A stretch of DNA of 64,000 bases from Hyphomicrobiales bacterium (GTDB lineage Bacteria; Pseudomonadota; Alphaproteobacteria; Rhizobiales; Xanthobacteraceae), in contig WHTM01000007.1 of assembly GCA_009377755.1 (NCBI GenBank), forward strand, positions 62,001-126,000, in the 5' to 3' direction. Made by a program: the position numbers and the translations under genes. Of this stretch, positions 52,352 to 62,000 are shown piece by piece. The notes below the pieces were generated by a model. That model was not told where the DNA came from, searched no databases, and worked only from the letters and a program-made list of their open reading frames with translations. Positions within the stretch are counted from its first letter, which is position 1; each line of letters opens with the position of its first letter.

Positions 52352-53529
52352 TTTCCGCGCTCCCCGCCGGCCTCGGAGTCATGCCGGAAGCCGCGCAGCG
52401 GCTGTCCGGAATCTATAACCACTGCTCCTTCCGAATCTCCATGGTCGGTGGTTATGGATTCCGGGCTCGCGCCTTCGGCGTGGCCCGGAATGACAGCTTC
52501 CTCCTCCTCATTCCCATAGCCCACGATCGCGAGCGGCCGCGCCTTGAGCCCGTTCATGACCGCCCAATGCACCAGCGCATCCTCCTGGCCGTGCGTCACC
52601 CAGATTTCTGAAGCACCGGTGGCGGTGATGGTCGCGGTCAACCCCTTCCAGTCCGCGTGATCCGACAGAACCAGCGGCAGCGCCACACCATACTGGCGGG
52701 CGCGGGCGCGCACGCGCATCCAGCCGGAGGCAAAGCAGGTGATCGGATCGGGAAAGCGCCGTGCCCAGAGATCGGTGAGCGACGACGGCGGGCAGATCGT
52801 GATGCTGTCGCCGAGCTTGCTGCGGTCGGTCAGGCGCACGGGGCGGACGTCGCCGAGTGGGATTCCGCGGTTACGGTAGTACGTGGTGATGCTCTCCAGC
52901 GCGCCATGCAGGTAGATTGGTGCGTCGTAGCCCGCCTGGCGCAGCATCGCGATGACGCGCTGCGCCTTGCCGAGCGAATAGGCGCCAACGAGATGTGCAC
53001 GCTCGGGAAACAGCGCCGCCGAATGCAGCAGCTTGGCGACTTCCGCCGCCGGATCGCCATGCCGGAACACCGGCAGGCCGAAGGTCGCCTCGGTGATGAA
53101 CACGTCGCAGGGCACCAGCGCGAAAGGTTCGCACGTCGGATCGGCGGCGTCCTTGTAGTCGCCCGACGCGATCACGCGCAGGCCGTTGCAGGCGACCGCG
53201 ATCTGCGCCGAGCCGAGCACGTGGCCTGCCGGATGGAACGTCACCGCCACGTCGCCGAGCGTGACCGTCTCGCCATAGCGGACCGGCTGCGAGGTGCCGG
53301 CGAAATCGTCGCCGTAGCGGATGCGCATCAGGTCGAGCGTCTCCCGCGTCGCCAGCACCGCGCCATGGCCGGCGCGCGCGTGGTCGGAATGCCCGTGGGT
53401 GATCAGCGCCCGCGCGACCGGACGGGTCGGGTCGATATAAAAACCGCCGCGCTCGCAACATACGCCGGACAGCGTCGGCAGGAGGATGTCTTCGGGACGC
53501 ATTTTCGATAGATAGGTGTTCGTGGCCAT
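52348..53529 (-). CDS. Ligase-associated DNA exonuclease (metallo-beta-lactamase fold)
   Basis: The 393-residue protein has the metal-binding HGHSDHARAGHG motif (H45, H47, D49, H50) and later metal-site residues in VTFHPAGHVLGSAQI and VIASGDYKDAADP. It also has LSDHADWKGL, the beta-CASP arrangement of the ligase-associated exonuclease family (SNM1/CPSF-like). The last 54 or so residues (from about 340) are repeat-derived (VIPGHAEGASPESITTDHG) and are probably not part of the native fold. It is the first gene of the minus-strand half of the module and is divergent from the helicase gene (45 bases between start codons). Confidence 0.92.
   Translation of the reverse strand: MATNTYLSKMRPEDILLPTLSGVCCERGGFYIDPTRPVARALITHGHSDHARAGHGAVLATRETLDLMRIRYGDDFAGTSQPVRYGETVTLGDVAVTFHPAGHVLGSAQIAVACNGLRVIASGDYKDAADPTCEPFALVPCDVFITEATFGLPVFRHGDPAAEVAKLLHSAALFPERAHLVGAYSLGKAQRVIAMLRQAGYDAPIYLHGALESITTYYRNRGIPLGDVRPVRLTDRSKLGDSITICPPSSLTDLWARRFPDPITCFASGWMRVRARARQYGVALPLVLSDHADWKGLTATITATGASEIWVTHGQEDALVHWAVMNGLKARPLAIVGYGNEEEEAVIPGHAEGASPESITTDHGDSEGAVVIDSGQPLRGFRHDSEAGGERGK
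52453..52494. repeat. Palindromic repeat inside the exonuclease gene
   Basis: GGATTCCGGGCTCGCGCC and GGCGTGGCCCGGAATGACAG are inverted arms around TTC. The element lies in frame within the gene's 3' end and extends its C-terminus. Confidence 0.7.
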
Positions 53530-53574
53530 GGTTCGAGGCGCGGCTTCGCCCGCTCCTTACCATGAGGGCCACAC

Positions 53575-56316
53575 ATGCTGCCCTTTGAGGAGCCGACCGA
53601 AGGTCGGCGTCTCGAAGGATGGCGATTCGCCGCTAGGTCTGTGCGGGTGACCCTGCTCGAACGCATCGATACGCACTCTCTCCCCGAGCCATTCGCCGGC
53701 TGGTTCTCGGCGCGCGGCTGGACGCCGCGGGTGCATCAGCTCGAACTACTGGCGAAGGCGCGGGCCGGCCGCTCGGTGCTACTGATCGCGCCGACCGGCG
53801 CGGGCAAGACGCTGGCGGGATTTCTGCCGACGCTGGTGGAGCTGAGCGAGGCTTACCTCTCCCCGCTTGCTCCTCTTTCTTCACCTCCCCCCTTGAGGGG
53901 GAGGTCGACCGCCGTCGCCGAAGGCGAGGGCGGTCGGGTGGGGGGTGAACCTCTTCCCCCTGTGCCTGTCGCTTACCCCCCCCCCCCACCCTCCCCCGCA
54001 AGGGGGGAGGGAGCACACCGAGCAAGCCGCCACAAAGGCGGCCTCCACACCCTCTACATCTCGCCGCTGAAGGCGCTGGCCGTCGACATCGCCCGCAATC
54101 TCGAACGCCCCGTCGCCGAGATGCGGCTGCCGATCCGCCTGGAGACCCGCACCGGCGACACGCCGGTGTCGAAGCGCCAGCGCCAGCGCCGTGACCCGCC
54201 CGATATCCTGCTGACCACGCCGGAGCAGTTGGCGCTGCTGCTCGCCTCGGCAGACGCGCCGTATTTGTTCGGTTCGCTCCAGCGCGTGATCCTCGACGAA
54301 TTGCATTCGCTGGTCACGTCGAAGCGCGGCGATCTCCTGTCGCTCGGCCTCGCACGCCTGTTCCGCATCGCGCCGCAGCTTACCGCCGTCGGTCTCTCCG
54401 CCACCGTCGCCGAACCCGACGACCTCTGCCGCTTCCTGGTGCCGCAGCGGCCGGGCCTTGAGGCGCGCGCGGATCTCGTCATCACCGACGGGGGTGCCGC
54501 GCCGCAGTTGACGATGCTCGACACCGCCGAGCATTTGCCGTGGTCCGGCCACTCGGCGCGGCACGCGCTCGCCGAGATGTATGCGCTGATCAAGCGCCAC
54601 AAGACCGTCCTTGTGTTCGTCAATACCCGCAGCCAGGCGGAATTCCTGTTCCAGGAATTCTGGCGCATCAACGACGATAATCTCACAATTGCGCTGCATC
54701 ACGGCTCGCTCGACGTCGCACAGCGCCGCAGGGTCGAGGAGGCGATGGCAGCGGGCCGCCTGCGCGCGGTGGTGTGCACCTCCTCGCTCGATCTCGGCGT
54801 CGACTGGGGCGACGTCGATCTCGTGATCAATGTCGGCGCGCCGAAGGGCGCCTCGCGCATCCTGCAGCGCATCGGCCGCGCCAACCACCGCATGGACGAG
54901 CCGTCGCGCGGCGTCCTCGTTCCGGCCAACCGTTTCGAGGTGCTGGAATGCACCGCGGCGCTTGATGCGGTTGCCGAGAACGCCCAGGACACACCGCCGC
55001 TGCGCACCGGCGCGCTCGACGTGCTGGCGCAGCACGTGCTCGGCTGTGCCGTCGGCGAGCCGTTCTTCGCCGATGCGCTCTACGACGAGGTGCGCGCCGC
55101 CGCGCCGTACGTCGAACTCACGCGGGCCGATTTCGGCGCGATGGTCGATTTCGTCGCCACCGGCGGTTATGCGCTGAAAGCCTACGAACGCTTCGCCAAG
55201 ATCCGCCAGGGCCAGGACGGCCGCTGGCGCATCTCCCATCCCCGGATTGCGCAGCGCTACCGCATGAATGTCGGCACCATCGTCGAAGCCGACATGCTGA
55301 AGGTCCGGCTGGTGCGCTCGCGCGGGACCACCGGCGTCGTGCCGCGCGGCGGCCGGCTGCTCGGCGAGGTCGAGGAATATTTCATCGAGGCCATGGTGCC
55401 GGGCGATACCTTCGTGTTCGCCGGCGAGATTCTCAAGTACGAGGCGCTGGTCGAAGACGAGGTCTATGTCTCGCGCTCGACGGCGACCGATCCGAAGGTG
55501 CCGGCCTACGAGGGCGGCAAGTTCCCGCTCTCGACTTACCTCGCCGACCGCGTGCGCAACTTGCTGGCGCATCCACAGGAATGGCGCGGCTTGCCGGCGC
55601 AGGTGCGCCAGTGGCTGGAAATCCAGCACCGGCGCTCGCTGCTGCCGGGCCGGCACGACCTGCTGGTCGAGACCTTTCCGCGCGCCGCAAAACACTACCT
55701 CGTTTGCTATCCGTTCGAGGGGCGGCTCGCGCATGTCACGCTCGGCATGCTGCTGACGCGCCGGTTGGAGCGCGCGCGCATGCGGCCGCTCGGCTTCGTC
55801 GCCAACGAATATGCGCTTGCGGTCTGGGGCCTCGGCGACATGGGCGTGCGGATCGCGCGCGGGGAACTCTCGCTCGCAGCCTTGTTCGGCGAGGACATGC
55901 TCGGCGACGATCTCGAAGCATGGCTCGCCGAGTCGGCGATGATGAAGCGCACCTTCCGGACCTGCGCGATCATCGCCGGCCTGATCGAGCGCCGTTTTCC
56001 CGGCGAGGAGAAGTCGCGCCGGCAACTCACCATCTCGACCGACCTCGTCTACGACGTGCTGCGCAAGCACCAGCCGGATCACGTGCTGCTGCGCGCCGCG
56101 CGCCAGGATGCCGCCACCGGGCTCCTCGACATCCGGCGGTTGGGCGAGATGCTCTCGCGCGTCAAGGGGCGAATCGTGCACAAGGCGCTCGATCGGGTTT
56201 CTCCACTGGCGGTGCCGGTGATGCTGGAGATCGGCCGCGAGACGGTCTATGGCGAGGCGGCGGATACGCTGCTGGCGGAAGCGGCGGACGAGCTGGTGAA
56301 GGAGGCGATGGGGTGA
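53575..56316 (+). CDS. Ligase-associated DEXH-box helicase (Lhr-like)
   Basis: This 913-residue superfamily 2 helicase has Walker A at about 72-79 (APTGAGKT), motif II DELH in VILDELHSLVTSKRG, motif III LSATV, and motif VI in LQRIGRANHRM. The C-terminal Lhr-specific domains begin near residue 440. It starts at 53575 with a GAGGG site; a GTG 72 bases downstream is possible. Residues about 95-155, between motif I and motif Ia, are encoded by a palindromic repeat and have no place in the family. It leads the plus-strand half of the module and overlaps pdeM by 4 bases. Confidence 0.93.
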   Translation: MLPFEEPTEGRRLEGWRFAARSVRVTLLERIDTHSLPEPFAGWFSARGWTPRVHQLELLAKARAGRSVLLIAPTGAGKTLAGFLPTLVELSEAYLSPLAPLSSPPPLRGRSTAVAEGEGGRVGGEPLPPVPVAYPPPPPSPARGEGAHRASRHKGGLHTLYISPLKALAVDIARNLERPVAEMRLPIRLETRTGDTPVSKRQRQRRDPPDILLTTPEQLALLLASADAPYLFGSLQRVILDELHSLVTSKRGDLLSLGLARLFRIAPQLTAVGLSATVAEPDDLCRFLVPQRPGLEARADLVITDGGAAPQLTMLDTAEHLPWSGHSARHALAEMYALIKRHKTVLVFVNTRSQAEFLFQEFWRINDDNLTIALHHGSLDVAQRRRVEEAMAAGRLRAVVCTSSLDLGVDWGDVDLVINVGAPKGASRILQRIGRANHRMDEPSRGVLVPANRFEVLECTAALDAVAENAQDTPPLRTGALDVLAQHVLGCAVGEPFFADALYDEVRAAAPYVELTRADFGAMVDFVATGGYALKAYERFAKIRQGQDGRWRISHPRIAQRYRMNVGTIVEADMLKVRLVRSRGTTGVVPRGGRLLGEVEEYFIEAMVPGDTFVFAGEILKYEALVEDEVYVSRSTATDPKVPAYEGGKFPLSTYLADRVRNLLAHPQEWRGLPAQVRQWLEIQHRRSLLPGRHDLLVETFPRAAKHYLVCYPFEGRLAHVTLGMLLTRRLERARMRPLGFVANEYALAVWGLGDMGVRIARGELSLAALFGEDMLGDDLEAWLAESAMMKRTFRTCAIIAGLIERRFPGEEKSRRQLTISTDLVYDVLRKHQPDHVLLRAARQDAATGLLDIRRLGEMLSRVKGRIVHKALDRVSPLAVPVMLEIGRETVYGEAADTLLAEAADELVKEAMG
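53871..54025. repeat. Palindromic repeat, family R4, in frame inside the helicase gene
   Basis: CACCTCCCCCCTTGAGGGGG then AGGTCGACCGCCGTCGCCGA and AGGCGAGGGCGGTCGGGTGG form nested hairpins, and CCACCCTCCCCCGCAAGGGG then GGAGGG forms another. The element is a multiple of three in length and keeps the frame open. It contains a run of 14 C residues. Confidence 0.8.
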
Positions 56317-57167
56317 AATTCTTGTCTTCACCCTCCCCTGGAGGGGGAGGGTCGGCCGGCCGAAGGCCGGACGGGGTGGGGTGGGACTTCGACTGTGACA
56401 CTCAATTCACCCCCTCCCGACCGTCTTCGCCTTCGGCGATGACGGTCGACCTCCCCCCTCCAGGGGGAGGTGAAGACCGTGCGCGCGGCGGCGCAGAGAT
56501 CACGATCGCCTCCGTCACCCTCCTCGCCGATCCCGACGGCACGCTCTACTGGCCGGAGCAGGACCTGCTCGCGGTTGCCGATCTGCATCTGGAGAAGGGA
56601 TCGAGCTTCGCCCGCCGAGGTGTGCTGCTGCCGCCCTACGACACGGCGGCGACGCTCACGCGGCTCGCCCAATCGATCGCCCGCTTTCAGCCGAAGACCG
56701 TCGTGACGCTGGGCGACAATTTCCATGACGGCGAGGGCGCGTGGCGAATGGCGGATGGCGACCGCGCCATGCTCAAGAGCTCGCAGCGCGGGCGCGACTG
56801 GATCTGGATCACCGGCAATCACGATCCGGAGCCTGCCGACGGCATCGGCGGCCAGTTTGCCGCCAGCGTGGCTGTCGGACCGCTCACGTTCCGCCACGAG
56901 CCGAGCCGCGGCGCTGCCGACGGCGAGATCGCCGGCCATCTGCACCCGCTGGCGCGGGTGGCGCAGCGCGGCCGCGCGGTCAGCCGCCGCTGCTTTGCCG
57001 CTGACGGCAGGCGCATGGTGATGCCGGCGTTCGGCAGCTACACCGGCGGGCTCAACATCCGAGACCGCGCCTTCGCCGGCCTGTTCGAGCGGTCGACCTT
57101 CATCGCCCATATGCTCGGCGAGCGCCGGCTTTATGCGATCGCCGCCGGCAGATGCCTGGCGGATTGA
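56313..57167 (+). CDS. Ligase-associated metallophosphoesterase (PdeM/MPE-like endonuclease)
   Basis: The protein starts at GTG 56313 within the helicase stop (GTGA) after a GGAGG site and would be 284 residues. The metallophosphoesterase core has LLAVADLHLEKGSSFARRG (DxH), VVTLGDNFHDGEG (GDNxxD), WIWITGNHDPEPAD (GNHD) and AGHLHPLARV (GHxH). MPE from Pseudomonas putida, in the same gene cluster, is a Mn-dependent endonuclease. Residues about 4-58 are repeat-derived. An internal ATG near 56440 would leave out most of that segment. Confidence 0.92.
   Translation: MKFLSSPSPGGGGSAGRRPDGVGWDFDCDTQFTPSRPSSPSAMTVDLPPPGGGEDRARGGAEITIASVTLLADPDGTLYWPEQDLLAVADLHLEKGSSFARRGVLLPPYDTAATLTRLAQSIARFQPKTVVTLGDNFHDGEGAWRMADGDRAMLKSSQRGRDWIWITGNHDPEPADGIGGQFAASVAVGPLTFRHEPSRGAADGEIAGHLHPLARVAQRGRAVSRRCFAADGRRMVMPAFGSYTGGLNIRDRAFAGLFERSTFIAHMLGERRLYAIAAGRCLAD
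56325..56475. repeat. Palindromic repeat, family R4, in frame inside the pdeM gene
   Basis: CACCCTCCCCTGGAGGGGGA then GGGTCGGCCGGCCGAAGGCC and, in mirror sense, CGACCTCCCCCCTCCAGGGG then GAGGTGAAG form two arms around a TTCACCCCCTCCCGACCGTC hairpin. It is the same compound element as in the helicase gene, with one arm inverted. Confidence 0.8.
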
Positions 57168-57950
57168 TCAATCCCTGCGGAAAACCACGCTCGCGAGCCA
57201 GCCGGTCAGCAGTGCCATCAGAGCGGTGATCAGCCCATAGAGGAACGGCTGCTGATGCGCGGTATCGGCGACGATCTGCTCAAAGCCGGCCTTGATCACC
57301 TCGAACGCGGAGGTGGTGCGCGCGATTAACGCGCCGTCGGCCAGCAGCTTCACGTCGATGGCATAAGTGCCGACCGGCACCGAAGCCGGCAGCGGGATGG
57401 CAGCGCGGAATAGGTTCGGGGTAAGGAACGTCACCGCGTTGGCGCTTTCCTGATAGAGCTGGTGTTGGACGTTGATCCGGATGAATGCCTTGCGGAAGGC
57501 ATCCTCCGGCACCACGTCGGCGACATTGGCGCCGTTTTGTTGCGGCAGGGACTGGTAGTCGAGGCCGATCTTTAGCCGCCGGCGAACATCCTCGGAGGCG
57601 ATCTGGTCGACCGGCCGGTTTGTCAGCACCGCGAGAAACGTCGGCGTGCCGTCGAATTCCCGCGAGTCCACGTTGATCCAGATGCCCAGTCGCCGTTCTT
57701 TGCGCCGCGTCACGAAGGTCTTGCGCGGTCCGGTGACGGTTACGACGATGTCATAGCCGCCGCGGCGCGGGATGGTCGCGGCGTCGCGCTCGACCGAGCC
57801 GAACAGGACCAGATCCTCGCCGCCAAAGTTCGACGTCACCTGGATACGGTGTTTGGAGAGCGAGGTGACCAGCCATTCGGCCGCAGCCGGAGCCGATGCC
57901 GCTGCGAATGCGGTGACGACGGCCAGGATCGCTGTGAGCCGCCGGATCAT
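57168..57950 (-). CDS. TIGR02186-family membrane protein
   Basis: The 260-residue protein starts at 57950 with a signal-like helix (MIRRLTAILAVVTAFAAASA). It has a large periplasmic beta-rich domain (ITSLSKHRI-like VTSLSKHRIQVTSNFGGEDL, FGSVERD, VVTVTGPRKTFVTRRKERRL) and a C-terminal membrane helix (LYGLITALMALLTGWLASV). This matches the TIGR02186 family of alphaproteobacteria. It overlaps the TauE-type gene by 4 bases, a conserved pairing, so the two probably form one complex or pathway. A frame 114 bases longer upstream is not coding. Confidence 0.88.
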   Translation of the reverse strand: MIRRLTAILAVVTAFAAASAPAAAEWLVTSLSKHRIQVTSNFGGEDLVLFGSVERDAATIPRRGGYDIVVTVTGPRKTFVTRRKERRLGIWINVDSREFDGTPTFLAVLTNRPVDQIASEDVRRRLKIGLDYQSLPQQNGANVADVVPEDAFRKAFIRINVQHQLYQESANAVTFLTPNLFRAAIPLPASVPVGTYAIDVKLLADGALIARTTSAFEVIKAGFEQIVADTAHQQPFLYGLITALMALLTGWLASVVFRRD

Positions 57951-58873
57951 CGCAGCACCTCGACGACGCGGATTGAGTAGGGGTCGGACGGGGTGACGAC
58001 GAGCTGGGTCGCGAAGCGCAGGCCGACCGCCAGCACCAGCATTCCGAGCAGCAGCCGCAGCCATTCGCCTGAGAGCTTCTGCCCGGCTCTCGCGCCGAAT
58101 TGGGCGCCGATCACGCCGCCGGTCATCAGCATCAATGCCAGCACCGCATCGACCAGCTGATTGGTGGTGGCGTGCAGCACCGTCGCCGAGGCCATGGTCA
58201 CGAGCTGGAGCACCAGCGATGTGCCGATGACGGTCACGGTCGGCACGCGTAGGAAATAGATCAGCATCGGCACCAGTATGAATCCGCCGCCGATGCCCAT
58301 CACCGCGCCGAGGAAGCCGATGATGAAGCCGATCGCCCAGACCGGAATGGCCGAAACATAGATTTTCGAACGCTTAAATCGCAGCTTGAACGGCAGCCCG
58401 TGGAACCAGGCGTGGCTGCCTGGCCGTCGCGGGACCGGCGGCTGGCCCTGCCGTGAGCGGCGGACCGCGCGTACGCTCTCCAATATCATCAGGGCGCCAA
58501 CCGTGGTCAGCAGCGTGACGTAGGACAGGCCGATCACCAGGTCGAGCTGGTCGACCGAGCGCAATTTGGTAAACAGCCAGACGCCACTCATCGTGCCGAG
58601 AATGCCGCCGGCCAGCAGCATCAGCGCCAGCGGCACGTCGATCGCGTTGCGGCGCCAATAGGCGATGGCTCCGGAGCAGGAGGACGCGGCAATATGAGTC
58701 GAGACGCTGGCGACCGCCACCGCCGGGGCGATGCCGACGAAGATCAGGAGCGGCGTCATCAGGAAACCGCCGCCGATGCCGAACATGCCCGAGATGAACC
58801 CGACCGCGATGCCCATCCCCAAAATGAGGAAGACGTTCACGGGCAGATCGGCGATCGGCAGGTAGATTTCCAC
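57947..58873 (-). CDS. TauE/SafE-family permease
   Basis: The 308-residue permease starts with GTG and has about eight helices in two halves, each with the family signature: GFISGMFGIGGGFLMTPLLI and GFLGAVMGIGGGFILVPMLI. The anion or sulfur compound it moves is unknown. It lies upstream of and overlaps the TIGR02186 gene, and the two are usually neighbours in Rhizobiales. Confidence 0.9.
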   Translation of the reverse strand: MEIYLPIADLPVNVFLILGMGIAVGFISGMFGIGGGFLMTPLLIFVGIAPAVAVASVSTHIAASSCSGAIAYWRRNAIDVPLALMLLAGGILGTMSGVWLFTKLRSVDQLDLVIGLSYVTLLTTVGALMILESVRAVRRSRQGQPPVPRRPGSHAWFHGLPFKLRFKRSKIYVSAIPVWAIGFIIGFLGAVMGIGGGFILVPMLIYFLRVPTVTVIGTSLVLQLVTMASATVLHATTNQLVDAVLALMLMTGGVIGAQFGARAGQKLSGEWLRLLLGMLVLAVGLRFATQLVVTPSDPYSIRVVEVLR

Positions 58874-59087
58874 GAGGTCTAGAGGTCCATGCGCGTCCGG
58901 CTGAATTGCGACTCAAGGCGATAACGTCGAATCACGAAAGCGCGAAACCGGAATCTCCAGCGTTCGTGAATTTGCCCCTCAGAATTTTGCGCGAAGCGCT
59001 GGCGCAACGCTTGCGCAGCGGCGGACATCGCCCGGCTGGAGAGGGGCCGCGAAGGTCTGGCGAACCGCCGCTCAGGCGGTAAGCACC

Positions 59088-62000
59088 TCAGCCCGGTCTG
59101 AGCTTCAGCGGCGCGCTGTTGCGCGGCCGGCGCTTGGCCTGCGGGAGCGGCTCGTCCTGATCCCACCCGCCCGGCGGCGTCTTGACGGTTGTGGCTTCGT
59201 CCGGCTGCAACACCACGACCCAGGTCTTGACCGCAAGCCGTGCCGCCATCAAAGATTCGGCGCCGAGCCGAGCCGCGATATCGTCCCGCTTGCGGCCCGA
59301 TTCCTGGTCACCCTGCTGTGCCGCCAGCGCGAACCACTTGTAGGACTCGGCCAGGTTCTGCTCGACCCCGACCCCGCGGGCACAAAGCACGCCGAGATTG
59401 TACTGGCTATCGGCAACGCCGCGGTCGGCGGCCTTGCGGAACCATTGCGTGGCGACCTGGTAGTCCGGCTTGCCGTCGATGCCTTCGGCGTGCAGCACGG
59501 CGAGGTTGTGCATCGCCTTGGCGCTGCCCCTCTCGGCGGCAGCCGCGTACAGTCGGCGTGCCGCGTTGAGGTCCTTCTTCACCCCCAGGCCCTTTTCATA
59601 CAGCGAGCCGAGCCGGAACTGCGCCGGGGCAAGACCATGCTTGCTGGCGCGCCCCAGCCATTGCACCGCTGTCTCGTAACTTTGCGGGACGCCGCGTCCT
59701 TCGATGTGGCGCACCGCCAGTTCATAGGCCGCGGCCGGATTGTCGGCAGCTGCCGCCGCGGCGAGGCCCGTCTTTCGGTCGACCGCACCTTCGCCGTCCC
59801 GACGGCTCGGCGGCAGCGGAACCGTTGCCGGCTTGCCTGGCACCGTGATCCCGGCCGGGATCGAGCCGGTGACGTCTTCCTGGATCTGGGGTGGGGGATC
59901 GCCAGGCGGAGGGCTGCCGGTCGTGGCGCGTTCGTCATCGGCGGACGGGGATCGCGCGCCGCTCGCGGGAGCCGCATCGAAACTGCGGTCGACCGCATTC
60001 CCATCCTGCTGGGCTGGACCGGCCATCATGGGAGCCACCAGGACGCGCGCGGTCGATTCCGGGGGGGGCAGGATCGCCGGCGGCTGCGCCGATGTCGCCT
60101 GGCCTGGAGCGGCCACGTCGTGCGGTTCGACCAGCGTCATTGCGATGCGCAGCGCTCCGGCAATGAGGATGACGATGCCGGCGCCGACCAGCATCGAGCG
60201 GACACGGCCGGTGAGGCGCTGGCGCAACGATGCCTTGGGGGCAATATCGGATGTCGGCGCTGAGTCCTTGGCGTCGGACTCGGGCGGTGTTCGCAATGCC
60301 GTCTGGGCGGCTCGCCGCGCAGCGGCAATGAAATTCGAGCGCCCCGGGTCGGTGACCGGCGGTTTGGCCGGTCCGAGCGCCGCTTCGGACGCCGCGATGC
60401 GGTCGGCTGGCGATTGCGTGGCGCGAGCCCGGACGGCACCCGGCTCGAGTGGATGGTCCGGCGGCAGATTGGGGTCGATCGGCGAACGCTCGCGGGGCGC
60501 AGCGGGCCGTTGTGCCCGTGCGGCGGCAGCGAGCCGCTCGGACGGAGGCGCCACCGACCTGCCGACGGGAATCGGCGGAGCCACCAGCGCTGCCGGAAGG
60601 ATCGGAGCCTTTGCAGTGATGGCCGGCGCCACCGGTTGCGCGGGCGGAGACGACACCGCGGGCACCGCAACCGGGTTCGGCGTCGTGGGCGCATGTGGCA
60701 CTGCGGACGTTGTTGCCGAACCTGGCTGTGGCGGCCATGTGGCTGTGGCCGGAATGCCTCCGCGGATTCCGGTCTCGATCGTTGCGAGGCGATCGACGAC
60801 GCGGTTCAGCGTGCCGTTCACCGCTTCCAGGTCGCGCTTGATCTGGTCGACTGCCGGATCGCCTGCGCCCGCGCGCAGCGCGGTGCCGCCGCGGGCGCGC
60901 TGCTCTTCGAGATGGACGAGGACATCGGCAAGACCACGCTCGATCGCTTCGAGATGACCGAGCCGCGAACCGGAAGCATCGAGCTTCTCGACGAGCTTGG
61001 TGATCCGGTCCTCAAGCTGGCCGAAGGCGATGGTATCGCCGCGGCTGAGCTGCAGCTTCTCGATCTTGTCGGAGAGCCCCTGCACGACCGACTCGAGTTG
61101 TGCCGGCACCTGGCGGCCATGGGCGTTGCTTTGTGTGATTGCATCGGCGATAGCGCCGACCCGCCGCTCGAGGTTCGTCAGCGTGTCGGGTGCCGGTCCC
61201 GCGTCGGCGGTACGCTCGATCCGGGCGGCGATGCCGCGTACCTCTTCAGTCAGCCGTGCCAGCGTGTCGTCGGATGCCACATGCGCAACGACGCCGCGCA
61301 GCCCGACGACCGCCGATTCGAGCTGCTGCAGCACCACCGGATCCCGCTGGCTGGCGGCAATGCCGTCGACCTTGCGGGCGAGCCCCTGGATCGCGCCCTG
61401 GAAGCCGACCAGGCTTTCCGCCGGCGTAAGTGTCCGTAAGGCGTCGCGGACCTCAGCGAGGCCACGCTCGATATTGCCCAGCGCCACGGCGTCGACGCCG
61501 GATTGCCGGGAGTGATCGAGCCGCTCCGCCAGGCCGCGCACCTCCGCCTCGATCGTCTCAATGGCACGGCGCGGCATGGCTTCCGCCAACGAGCGGCTGA
61601 TGTCGGCCAGTTCCTGACGCAGCGCCGGCACCACCTCCTCGACGGCGCACGGTCGGCGCAGCGCTTCGATCTGAGTCGTGATCGTGCGAAGCTGCTCTTC
61701 CAGGCCCGACAGGTTTTGCGACGGCGGAGTCACCGGGCGGGGAGTGTCGGGCGCTCGGCGGTCGGGCGCCGCGCGGCCCTGGCCGTCGAGAAAGCGCTGG
61801 CGTGCCGCAATTTCGGCAAGTGTCTGGTCGAGCCCGGAGTCGGAATAGATCGGTCGCAACGGGTTGCGATTGAGGGTCCGGTCGCCTGCGTAGCGCTCGA
61901 TATCGTTGTTTGTGGCGCGGCCTTCCACGGCGAACTGTTCGAGGCGTTGATCGAGGCGACTGTAAGGATAGGGCGCGGGATCGGGTTGCGGGAGGTCGCG

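Noticed and set aside
53881-56331. Long open frame antisense to the helicase gene
   Set aside because: It is an effect of codon bias in GC-rich DNA, with Arg/His/Asp-rich low-complexity composition, no ribosome site and no family resemblance.
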